From Oscillospiraceae bacterium (lineage in GTDB: Bacteria > Bacillota > Clostridia > Oscillospirales > Ruminococcaceae), in NCBI GenBank assembly GCA_017394565.1, contig JAFPXW010000032.1, positions 1 to 5,490 on the forward strand: DNA of 5,490 bases, written 5' to 3'. Position numbers and translations under genes: made by a program. Positions 1 to 5,490 of this stretch are shown piece by piece. Positions within the stretch are counted from its first letter, which is position 1. Each line of letters begins with the position of its first letter. The notes beneath the pieces were generated by a model, which saw nothing but the letters and a program-made list of their open reading frames with translations, searched no databases and was not told where the DNA came from.

Positions 1-47
1 GAAATGATGCCCCTGAGCGCTGCAAAAATGCTCTGGGGCATCATTTC
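1..47. terminator. Long imperfect hairpin, probable (possibly bidirectional) terminator
   Basis: The arms 1-13 (GAAATGATGCCCC) and 35-47 (GGGGCATCATTTC) are perfectly complementary over 13 bp. After one T-T mismatch (14/34) the stem continues for 4 bp (15-18 with 30-33), leaving an 11-nt loop at 19-29. The GC-rich inner stem and the A-rich/T-rich outer ends fit an intrinsic terminator. The T-run after the + strand arm is poor (ATTTCATTAA), and the other side is cut by the window edge. It most likely ends an unseen upstream or convergent transcript and insulates the promoter at 123-151. It could instead be a copy of a dispersed palindromic repeat. Confidence 0.55.
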
Positions 48-122
48 ATTAACCAATCCGTATATACAATTGCTTCCATATCAGCGATGTTCGCAAGAGA
101 GTGGATTTTTTGGCGTATCCCC

Positions 123-151
123 TTGCAAAACGGGCGGTTTTATGGTACAAT
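123..151 (+). promoter_or_regulatory. Sigma-A-type promoter with extended -10 ahead of the esterase gene
   Basis: The -35 element TTGCAA (123-128, 4 of 6 consensus bases) and the -10 element TACAAT (146-151, 5 of 6) are separated by exactly 17 bp. A TGG at 143-145 supplies an extended -10 (TGn) motif. Transcription would start near 158, giving a leader of about 58 nt before ATG 216. That leader is too short for a cobalamin riboswitch. It is the only convincing promoter seen in the window, so it may also serve the downstream cbi genes. Confidence 0.7.
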
Positions 152-200
152 AGTAATATCGGGTTGAATCGCAAACCAGAAGAATTCCCCCCTGAATCTT

Positions 201-206
201 GAGAGG
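201..206 (+). promoter_or_regulatory. Ribosome binding site that decides the esterase start
   Basis: GAGAGG directly abuts the first in-frame ATG (207), leaving no spacing. Four in-frame ATGs occur at 207, 210, 216 and 219. The spacing is 9 nt to 216 and 12 nt to 219, against 0 and 3 nt for the first two. The start at 216 is therefore preferred, although 207 or 219 cannot be excluded. Confidence 0.5.
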
Positions 207-215
207 ATGATGAAG

Positions 216-1523
216 ATGATGAAAAAGTACACTTCCCTGATCGCAGCGCTGTCCGCTGCGGCAATGCTGCCTGTCCCGATGCCGGTCGGTGCGGTGACAG
301 CGCCGATCCCGAATCCGGTCATCAGCCGCAATTGCCCTGCCTATTCCGGCAGCAATCCGGCGACCGCAGTGGCCGGCAACGACGAACATTATTTCTCGTT
401 CTGGAATGCCCAGTGCCCGGATTACCTTGCCTACGACCTGTCCGGTATTCCGGAGGAAAACCGCAAGGTCATTGATGCCGTCTGGTACTGCACCAGTGCC
501 TATGACACCATCGGAATGTACATCAACCGCAATCAGGAACCGTCCGATTATACCATCGAGATCAATGCCGCAGAGGGCGGCGCGTATCCCGAAAGCGGAT
601 GGGAAGTCGTGGCAACGGTGGAAAACAATACCCTCGCCTCCCGTCAGCACGTCGTAGAATTCGAGGGCTACAACTGGATCCGCATCAGCGTGACCAAGGC
701 CGATGACCGCGACGGCGCAACGGCAATGCTGAACTTCGACATTCACGACGTGTCCAGGGGCGTCAGCGACAGCTGGCTGTTCCTCGGCGACAGTATTACC
801 GCCGGCGGCATGAATAATTGCTACGGTACGGGCTTTGCGACGTATGTGAACCGTCTGGACGAGCGGTATTTCCCGATCCAGGAAAACGGCGGCATCGGCG
901 GTATCACGTCCAAGGACGGCAAGGAGAACATCGACCGCTGGCTTTCGACCTATCCGGGGCAGTATGTTTCCATCGCTTATGGCACAAATGACGCATGGGG
1001 CAACCAGACAGGCCCGCAGAAGTACTACGAGAACACGGTCTACATGATCGAAGCCGTTCTCGCCCTCGGCAAAACGCCCGTACTTCCGAAGATCCCTCAT
1101 GCGGAGGAAGCCGGTGTTGCGGACTATCTCGACAGCTACAACGAAATGATCGACAAGATCTATGCGGAATATCCGCAGGTCGTGCCAGGGCCGGATTTCA
1201 GCAGGATCCTTGCGGAACATACGGAATATCTCAGTGCCGACGGCGTGCATCCGAATTCGGAGGGCTATGAGGAAATGCGCCGTATCTGGGCAGAAACGAT
1301 GTATGAGAATGTGTACAAAAAAGCACCGGGATCCTCGGCGATCCGCGGGGACGTGAACGACGACGGCAAATTCGACCTGACCGACCTTGTCGCGATGCAG
1401 AAGTATCTGCTGAAGAAGGGCAGCATCTCCAACCTGTACAATGCCGACCTGACCGGCGACGGCAGCGCGGATGTCTTTGACCTCGCGATGATGAAGCGCG
1501 AATTGCTGGAGGATAAAAAATAA
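216..1523 (+). CDS. Secreted SGNH/GDSL-family esterase with C-terminal type I dockerin
   Basis: This is a 435-residue secreted hydrolase, probably a carbohydrate esterase that deacylates plant polysaccharide. A signal peptide covers about residues 1-26 (MMKK, hydrophobic core, likely cut after VGA). Residues ~35-180 form an unassigned, probably beta-sandwich domain rich in aromatics. The SGNH domain spans ~185-370: block I GDSIT at 191-195 with nucleophile Ser193, block II glycines (GGIGG) at ~225-229, block III GTND at 256-259, and block V DGVHPN at 342-347 with the catalytic pair Asp342/His345. A short linker leads to a dockerin at ~378-432 with two calcium loops of the D-x-N-x-D-G-x5-D type (DVNDDGKFDLTD and DLTGDGSADVFD), each followed by a helix. 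The dockerin implies docking onto a cohesin scaffold outside the cell. Substrate and CE family cannot be fixed from sequence alone. The start at 216 is chosen for RBS spacing; starting at 207 adds three residues. The gene has its own promoter, and cbiL follows after 19 nt. Confidence 0.92.
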   Translation: MMKKYTSLIAALSAAAMLPVPMPVGAVTAPIPNPVISRNCPAYSGSNPATAVAGNDEHYFSFWNAQCPDYLAYDLSGIPEENRKVIDAVWYCTSAYDTIGMYINRNQEPSDYTIEINAAEGGAYPESGWEVVATVENNTLASRQHVVEFEGYNWIRISVTKADDRDGATAMLNFDIHDVSRGVSDSWLFLGDSITAGGMNNCYGTGFATYVNRLDERYFPIQENGGIGGITSKDGKENIDRWLSTYPGQYVSIAYGTNDAWGNQTGPQKYYENTVYMIEAVLALGKTPVLPKIPHAEEAGVADYLDSYNEMIDKIYAEYPQVVPGPDFSRILAEHTEYLSADGVHPNSEGYEEMRRIWAETMYENVYKKAPGSSAIRGDVNDDGKFDLTDLVAMQKYLLKKGSISNLYNADLTGDGSADVFDLAMMKRELLEDKK

Positions 1524-1542
1524 GAAGTAGAATCGAGAAAAT
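1524..1542 (+). other. 19-nt esterase-cbiL junction with no terminator
   Basis: The gap is purine-rich and contains no inverted repeat or T-run, so nothing visible stops transcription from the esterase gene entering cbiL. A TAGAAT (1528-1533) resembles a -10 box, but it would start RNA only about 3 nt before the cbiL ATG and has no well-spaced -35. A consensus GGAGGA (1508-1513) in the last esterase codons has no start codon at useful distance. Read-through into the cbi genes is therefore likely (inference). Confidence 0.5.
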
Positions 1543-2214
1543 ATGCACGGAACACTCTATCTCGTCAGCGTTGGCGCAGGGCATCCGGACTGGATGACGC
1601 TGCACGCCTTGCAGACGATCGAACATTGTCCGGTCATCGCTGCCCCTCGTGTGGGGGAGGCGATGACTGCGCTGCGCATTGCAGAGGGCGCGGCGGAGCT
1701 TTCCGGAAAGGAACTCCTGCCGCTGGATCTGCCGATGTCGCGTGAGATGAAAAGCCATTATGACCGCGCCGCCAAATCCATTTGCAAGTGCCTTGAAAAT
1801 GGCAAAGACACGGCGTTTCTGTGCCTTGGTGATGCGTCTGTCTATGCCAGCGCGACGCCGATCGGTTCGCGTGTGCAAAAATGCGGATTCCGTGTGGAAA
1901 CAGTTGCTGGCGTGACAAGCTTCTGCGCGGCGGCGGCAGCGGCAGGCGTTCCCATCGCGACAGGTGATGCTCCGGTGCAGATCTTGCCGTTCGGATGCGA
2001 GGATTTTGCAGAACGGCTGCGGCTTTCCGGCACAAAGGTCATCCTCAAGGCCGGACATCACATGGAAACGCTTTGCGATCTGCTCGAAGCCTGCGGCTTG
2101 CTGGCGGATGCGGTCGCGGTCGAACATTGCGGGATGCCGGATGAACGGATTTGCAGAGATCTGCGAAATGGCGGAGATTTCGGCTATTTCACGGTCGTGA
2201 TCGTGCCGGCGTGA
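1543..2214 (+). CDS. cbiL: Precorrin-2/cobalt-factor II C20-methyltransferase
   Basis: This 223-residue cytoplasmic protein is a SAM-dependent tetrapyrrole methylase that methylates C20 of the cobalt tetrapyrrole, the first committed methylation after cobalt sirohydrochlorin. The family signature is clear: a glycine-rich N-terminal loop (VGAGHPD, 10-16), the CbiL/CobI-typical LPLDLPMSRE (59-68), LGDASVY (95-101), AGVTSFCAAAA (122-132) and a following GDAPVQILP (141-149). LPLDLPM and GVTSF distinguish it from CbiF and CbiH. It is slightly shorter than the usual ~230-245 residues, and its N-terminal loop departs from the usual VGPGDPELLT form. ATG 1543 is the only sensible start. The ribosome binding site is weak (GAG at 1535-1537), unlike those of the other cbi genes. 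Translation may partly depend on ribosomes finishing the esterase 19 nt upstream (inference). Confidence 0.93.
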   Translation: MHGTLYLVSVGAGHPDWMTLHALQTIEHCPVIAAPRVGEAMTALRIAEGAAELSGKELLPLDLPMSREMKSHYDRAAKSICKCLENGKDTAFLCLGDASVYASATPIGSRVQKCGFRVETVAGVTSFCAAAAAAGVPIATGDAPVQILPFGCEDFAERLRLSGTKVILKAGHHMETLCDLLEACGLLADAVAVEHCGMPDERICRDLRNGGDFGYFTVVIVPA

Positions 2215-2223
2215 GGTGCTTCG

Positions 2224-3348
2224 ATGGAACAGTACATTTATCAGGGAACCAGGAAATTGCGGCGCGGCTACACGACCGGTACCTGCGCGGCGGCGGCAGC
2301 AGGGGCAGCGGCTCGGATGCTGCTGACCGGAACGGCCGTTCCCGAAATCAGCGTCCGCCTGCCGAACGGCGAGAGCCTGACGCTTCCCGTGACGGATGCG
2401 AGAGGGAGCGAAACGGAAGCCTCCTGCGCGGTCGTGAAGGACAGCGGCGATGATCCGGATGTGACGAATGGTGTGGCAGTTTATGCCCGTGTTTCGCGGA
2501 TTCCGGAAGGCGTCACCATTACCGGCGGCGTAGGGATCGGCATTGTCACAAAAGCAGGTCTTGACCAGCCGGTGGGGGCGTACGCGATCAATTCCGTACC
2601 GCGGAGGATGATCGAAGCCGCCGTCCGGTCAGCGGCACAGGCGCTCGATGCAGACGGTGGATTTGCGGTGGAGATCTACGTTCCTGAAGGTGCGGAGCTT
2701 GCGAAAAAGACCTATAATCCGCGCATGGGCATCGAAGGCGGTATCTCGATCATCGGCACCAGCGGCATTGTCGAGCCGATGAGCACTGCGGCGCTCATCG
2801 ACACGATCCGCACGGAAGCAAGTATGCGAAAGGCGGCAGGGGAGCAGACACTGCTGCTGACGCTTGGAAACTATGGCGAGCAGTTCCTTGCGCGGAATCT
2901 GGAATCGTTGTCCGGCCGTGAGGTCAAGTGCAGCAATTTCCTCGGGGATGCAATTGATATTGGCGTAGCGATGGGGTTTTCCGGAATTCTGATCGTTGGA
3001 CACATCGGGAAGCTGGTCAAGCTTGGCAGCGGCATTTTCAACACGCACTCGTCCTATGCCGACGGGCGCATGGAGACGCTCATCGCGTGCGGAGCACTTG
3101 CCGGCGTGGAAACGGCTGTGCTGCGCCAGATCCCGGACTGCGTGACAGTCGATGCGGCGCTCGATATTTTGCAGACGCACGGCTGCCGGGATGCGGTGCT
3201 GTCGGTTCTGACGCAGCGCATCGGGCATTATCTGGATGCGCGTGTCAAGGGTGCGGTCAGGATCGGCGCGGCGGTGTTCTCGTATCAGCATGACATCTGG
3301 CTGGAAACGCGCGAAGCATCGGGATTATTAGAAATTTTGCAGAGGTGA
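2224..3348 (+). CDS. cbiD: Cobalt-precorrin-5B C1-methyltransferase
   Basis: This 374-residue protein has the usual CbiD length. It uses SAM to methylate C1 of the corrin macrocycle after CbiG has opened the lactone, a step specific to the anaerobic pathway. It is unrelated in fold to the CbiL/F/H methylases. Conserved CbiD blocks are all present: LRRGYTTGTCAAAAA (12-26), KDSGDDPDVTNG (72-83), GGVGIGIVTKAGLDQPVGAYAINSVPR in the region 101-127, NPRMGIEGGISIIGTSGIVEPMS (165-187), a glycine-rich GNYG (215-218) and GHIGKLVKLGSG plus FNTHSSYADGR (259-282). The Shine-Dalgarno GAGGTG (2213-2218) overlaps the cbiL stop codon, with 5 nt to the ATG. The gene is intact, 9 nt after cbiL and 4 nt before cbiF. 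Identification is very secure. Confidence 0.98.
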   Translation: MEQYIYQGTRKLRRGYTTGTCAAAAAGAAARMLLTGTAVPEISVRLPNGESLTLPVTDARGSETEASCAVVKDSGDDPDVTNGVAVYARVSRIPEGVTITGGVGIGIVTKAGLDQPVGAYAINSVPRRMIEAAVRSAAQALDADGGFAVEIYVPEGAELAKKTYNPRMGIEGGISIIGTSGIVEPMSTAALIDTIRTEASMRKAAGEQTLLLTLGNYGEQFLARNLESLSGREVKCSNFLGDAIDIGVAMGFSGILIVGHIGKLVKLGSGIFNTHSSYADGRMETLIACGALAGVETAVLRQIPDCVTVDAALDILQTHGCRDAVLSVLTQRIGHYLDARVKGAVRIGAAVFSYQHDIWLETREASGLLEILQR

Positions 3349-3352
3349 GAAC

Positions 3353-4108
3353 ATGGTACATTTTGTTGGAGCCGGATGTGGTGCGGCGGATCTGATAACG
3401 CTGCGCGGCAAACGGCTGCTGGAGGAAGCAGACGTGATCATTTACGCAGGTTCGCTCGTGAATGAAGAACTGCTGAACTATGCAAAAGCCGGATGCGAAT
3501 TCCATAACAGCGCGAAAATGCACCTTGACGAAGTGATCTCTGTCATGGAAAATGCCGAAAAACAGGACAAAATGACCGTTCGGCTTCACACGGGAGATCC
3601 GTCGGTCTATGGTGCGATCCGCGAGCAGATGGATCGACTGGACGCACTTGGGATCGCGTATGATGTTTGCCCTGGTGTCAGCTCATTTTGCGGTGCAGCG
3701 GCGGCACTTTGTGCAGAATACACGCTCCCCGGCGTGTCGCAGACGGTCATCCTCACGCGCATGGCAGGCCGCACACCTGTGCCGGAGGGACAGGAGATTT
3801 CCGCACTGGCAAGCCATCACGCGACGATGGTGATCTTCCTGTCGGCGGCAATGACGGAGGAGCTGTCGGCACAGCTTATGGCCGGCGGCTACCGGCCGGA
3901 AACCCCTGTTGCCATCGTTTACAAGGCGACCTGGGCGGACGAGCAGGTGCATCGCTGCACCGTCGCAACACTTGCAGAAACCGCGAAGATCCACGGGATT
4001 TACAAGCACGCGCTCATCACGGTCGGCGATTTTCTGGGTGACGAGCATGAGCTTTCCAGGCTGTACGATGCCCATTTTGAGACCGAATTCCGGAAGGCGA
4101 GCCCATGA
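3353..4108 (+). CDS. cbiF: Cobalt-precorrin-4 C11-methyltransferase
   Basis: This 251-residue SAM-dependent tetrapyrrole methylase (CobM/CbiF family, normal length) methylates C11 of cobalt-precorrin-4, giving the CbiG substrate. Diagnostic CbiF blocks are FVGAGCGAADLIT (4-16), IIYAGSLVN (29-37), LHTGDPSVYGAI (78-89), CPGVSSF (106-112), LPGVSQTVILTRMAGRTPVPE (125-145) and PVAIVYKATWADE (185-197). The LTRMAGRTPVPE segment separates it from other methylases of this fold. The first loop reads GAGCGAAD where GAGPGDPD is more common. The Shine-Dalgarno AGAGG (3341-3345) lies on the last codons of cbiD, 7 nt before the ATG. The 3' end overlaps cbiG by 4 nt (ATGA). Confidence 0.98.
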   Translation: MVHFVGAGCGAADLITLRGKRLLEEADVIIYAGSLVNEELLNYAKAGCEFHNSAKMHLDEVISVMENAEKQDKMTVRLHTGDPSVYGAIREQMDRLDALGIAYDVCPGVSSFCGAAAALCAEYTLPGVSQTVILTRMAGRTPVPEGQEISALASHHATMVIFLSAAMTEELSAQLMAGGYRPETPVAIVYKATWADEQVHRCTVATLAETAKIHGIYKHALITVGDFLGDEHELSRLYDAHFETEFRKASP

Positions 4109-5127
4109 GAGCCGCACTCATTTCGGTCACGGAGCGAGGGGCGGAACTTTCGGCGAAAATCGCGGATCTGCGCGTTTGCGACTGCCTCCGCTATGCGCAT
4201 GAATCCCATGTGGACGCACTGGCGGTGCCGTTCTCGTCGGTGCTTGAGGTGACATCGAAAGTATGGGATTCCTTCGATGCGCTGGTCTTTTTATGTGCGG
4301 CAGGGATCGCGGTGCGTGCGATCGCGCCGCATATCCGCGATAAATCGCAGGATCCGGCAGTGCTGGTGATCGACGAGTGCGGAAAATTTGTCATCCCGAT
4401 CCTCTCCGGCCACATCGGTGGTGCGAATGCGCTGGCGCAGCAAATTGCCGAAAAAATGCACGCAACGCCGGTCCTGACAACGGCAACGGACGTGGGCAGG
4501 CGCTTTTCTCCAGACAGCTTTGCGGTCGCAAATGGGCTGTATATCGAGGATCTTTCAGCCGCGAAGGACGTTGCTGCGGCTGTTCTCGCCGGTGAAACGG
4601 TGGGGCTTGTCAGCGATCATCCATTCCGGAATCTGCCGCCGGAACTGGAGGAAGACTCCGGCGGACGCATCGGTATTTACATCGGAAACCGCGATTTGAA
4701 GCCGTTTTTGACAACACTGCATTTGCTCCCGCGTGACCTCGTGGTCGGGATCGGGTGCCGGAGAGGAGCGAGTGCGGAACAGATCGAAGCACTGCTCGTC
4801 AAGGCAGGAATTCCGCTGCAGCGTGTCTGGAAAGTCGCGACGATCGACCGGAAAGCGCGTGAGGAAGGGATTCTGGCGTTTTGCCGGAAGCATCGGCTGC
4901 CGCTTGTGACATACGCGGCGGAGGAACTGCAAGGGGTGCCCGGAAGCTTCGCAACATCGGCATTTGTGCGTCAAACCGTGGGCGTGGACAATGTCTGCGA
5001 GCGCAGTGCGGTCCTGTGCGCCGGCGGAGAACTGATTGTCCCGAAAACGGCACAAAACGGTGTGACCTGTGCCGCGGCAAGACGGGAAATTTCTTTAGAT
5101 TTCGCGAAAAGGAGGGATCTGGCGTGA
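4105..5127 (+). CDS. cbiG: Cobalt-precorrin-5A hydrolase
   Basis: This 340-residue CbiG opens the ring-A delta-lactone of cobalt-precorrin-5A and expels the extruded C20 fragment as acetaldehyde, preparing the substrate for CbiD. It is confined to the anaerobic pathway. The three-part family architecture is visible. The CbiG_N domain (~50-130) has LVFLCAAGIAVRAIAPHI (60-77), DPAVLVIDECGKFVIPILSG (83-102) and GHIGGAN (102-108). A variable middle region spans ~135-210. The CbiG_C domain (~211-330) has LVVGIGCRRGAS (212-223), EELQGVPGSFATSAFVRQTVG in the region 273-293 (with the usual V-G-V at 292-294) and CAGGELIVPKTAQNGVT (305-321). The Shine-Dalgarno GGAAGG (4092-4097) is 7 nt before the ATG. 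The start overlaps the cbiF stop (ATGA) and the end overlaps cbiH (GTGA), pointing to translational coupling. It is not fused to CbiH or CbiF, as happens in some bacteria. Confidence 0.97.
   Translation: MRAALISVTERGAELSAKIADLRVCDCLRYAHESHVDALAVPFSSVLEVTSKVWDSFDALVFLCAAGIAVRAIAPHIRDKSQDPAVLVIDECGKFVIPILSGHIGGANALAQQIAEKMHATPVLTTATDVGRRFSPDSFAVANGLYIEDLSAAKDVAAAVLAGETVGLVSDHPFRNLPPELEEDSGGRIGIYIGNRDLKPFLTTLHLLPRDLVVGIGCRRGASAEQIEALLVKAGIPLQRVWKVATIDRKAREEGILAFCRKHRLPLVTYAAEELQGVPGSFATSAFVRQTVGVDNVCERSAVLCAGGELIVPKTAQNGVTCAAARREISLDFAKRRDLA
5109..5116 (+). promoter_or_regulatory. Strong Shine-Dalgarno that sets the GTG start of cbiH
   Basis: AAGGAGGG, inside the last codons of cbiG, contains the full AGGAGG consensus at 5110-5115. 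It lies 8 nt before GTG 5124, which overlaps the cbiG TGA. The next in-frame ATG (5145) falls inside the conserved VIGMG loop and would delete it, so GTG is the start. Confidence 0.85.
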
Positions 5128-5490
5128 AACTCTATGTCATTGGCATGGGTGCCGGAAATGAGGGCGGCATGACGCTGCAGGCACATGAAGCAATAGAATC
5201 CAGTGCGCTGATTTTTGGCTATACTGCTTATATTTCGCTGATAAAGAAGATCTTTCCGGACAAGGATTGCCGCGAGACCGGGATGCGGCAGGAGCGTGAG
5301 CGTGTCGAACTGGCGCTTGCATCGGCGCAGATGCGGACAACGGCACTCGTGTGCAGCGGCGATGCGGAGCTTTATGGCATGGCAGGGCTTGCCTACGAGC
5401 TTTCAGAACATTTTCCGCAGGCGCAGATCGAGGTGATCGCCGGGGTTTCTGCTGCATTTTCGGGCGGTGCGCTGCTCGGTTCACCACTGA
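5124..5490 (+). CDS. cbiH: Cobalt-factor III/precorrin-3B C17-methyltransferase, 3' end outside window
   Basis: The first 122 residues of the ring-contracting C17 methylase are present; roughly half of a ~240-residue CbiH/CobJ protein is missing past the right edge. This SAM-dependent enzyme methylates C17, contracts the macrocycle and forms the lactone that CbiG later opens. Visible motifs are the glycine loop YVIGMGAGNEGG (4-15), IFGYTAYISLI (30-40, matching the family GYxxYxxLI), ETGMRQERERVELAL (51-65), LVCSGDAELYGMAGLAYEL (75-93) and IEVIAGVSAAFSGGALLGSPL (102-122). The TGMRQE and SGD..YGMAG blocks identify CbiH rather than CbiE, which has a similar N-terminus. The start is GTG, overlapping the cbiG stop by 4 nt, with a consensus Shine-Dalgarno. 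The first loop (GAGNEGGMT) departs from the commoner GPGDPELLT. No frameshift is seen up to the edge. Confidence 0.95.
   Translation, partial: MKLYVIGMGAGNEGGMTLQAHEAIESSALIFGYTAYISLIKKIFPDKDCRETGMRQERERVELALASAQMRTTALVCSGDAELYGMAGLAYELSEHFPQAQIEVIAGVSAAFSGGALLGSPL

Noticed and set aside
207..230. ATGATGAAGATGATGAAAAAG as a short tandem repeat or phase-variable start
   Set aside because: It is only two imperfect units giving MMKMMKK. It looks like an ordinary signal-peptide N-terminus with ambiguous starts rather than a repeat tract.
49..264. 71-codon minus-strand frame ending just before the left hairpin
   Set aside because: It begins inside the esterase signal-peptide region, and its serine run is the complement of the ATGATGAAG-type repeats there. 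It has no plausible ribosome binding site or motif.
81..1250. 389-codon open frame on the minus strand opposite the esterase
   Set aside because: It is a shadow of a GC-rich coding region. Its product shows no recognisable motifs, while the + strand frame has a signal peptide, catalytic blocks and a dockerin.
1503..1533. Possible promoter before cbiL (TTGCTG ... TAGAAT)
   Set aside because: The spacer is 19 bp, the -35 matches only 3 of 6 bases, and the predicted start leaves about 3 nt before the ATG.
1231..2127. 298-codon minus-strand frame spanning the esterase end and cbiL
   Set aside because: It is Arg/Cys/His-rich, crosses two well-supported genes on the other strand and shows no domain.
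2629..3291. 220-codon minus-strand frame inside cbiD
   Set aside because: It lies entirely opposite highly conserved cbiD blocks and has no family signature.
4555..5055. 166-codon minus-strand frame inside cbiG
   Set aside because: It is opposite the conserved CbiG C-terminal domain, with no recognisable protein features.
5137..5487. 116-codon minus-strand frame at the right edge
   Set aside because: The + strand frame from GTG 5124 matches CbiH over its whole visible length, so the minus frame is a shadow.

Overview
The window looks like chromosomal DNA from a gut or rumen Firmicute of the Ruminococcus / Oscillospiraceae type. The grounds are a secreted SGNH esterase ending in a type I dockerin (the cellulosome anchoring module), a fairly GC-rich genome with consensus Shine-Dalgarno sites, and an anaerobic (cobalt-early, cbi-type) cobalamin pathway. 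The genus assignment is inference; no rRNA or other marker gene is present.

Layout. All six genes read on the + strand. Bases 1-47 form a long hairpin that probably terminates transcription from a neighbour. Nothing is recognised in 48-122. A good sigma-A-type promoter lies at 123-151, followed by a leader of about 58 nt and a two-domain secreted esterase with a C-terminal dockerin (216-1523). Only 19 nt later a compact corrin-ring block starts: cbiL (1543-2214), cbiD (2224-3348), cbiF (3353-4108), cbiG (4105-5127) and cbiH (GTG start at 5124, running off the right edge). From cbiD onward the junctions are 9 nt, 4 nt, a 4-nt ATGA overlap and a 4-nt GTGA overlap. The ribosome-binding sites of cbiD and cbiF overlap the preceding stop codon and those of cbiG and cbiH lie inside the preceding gene, so this is an operon with likely translational coupling.

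How the genes work together. In the anaerobic B12 route CbiL methylates C20 of cobalt-factor II/precorrin-2. CbiH methylates C17 and contracts the ring. CbiF methylates C11. CbiG opens the delta-lactone and releases the two-carbon fragment. CbiD methylates C1. The five genes therefore cover a continuous run of the pathway, from C20 to C1 methylation. The cobalt chelatase, CbiJ, CbiE/CbiT, CbiC and CbiA are not in the window and may follow cbiH or lie elsewhere.

The main oddity is organisational. The visible promoter, the missing terminator and the 19-nt gap suggest that the plant-polysaccharide esterase and the cobalamin genes may share a transcript. No cobalamin riboswitch is seen in front of either. 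The individual genes belong to known families; I see no evidence of an undescribed system.
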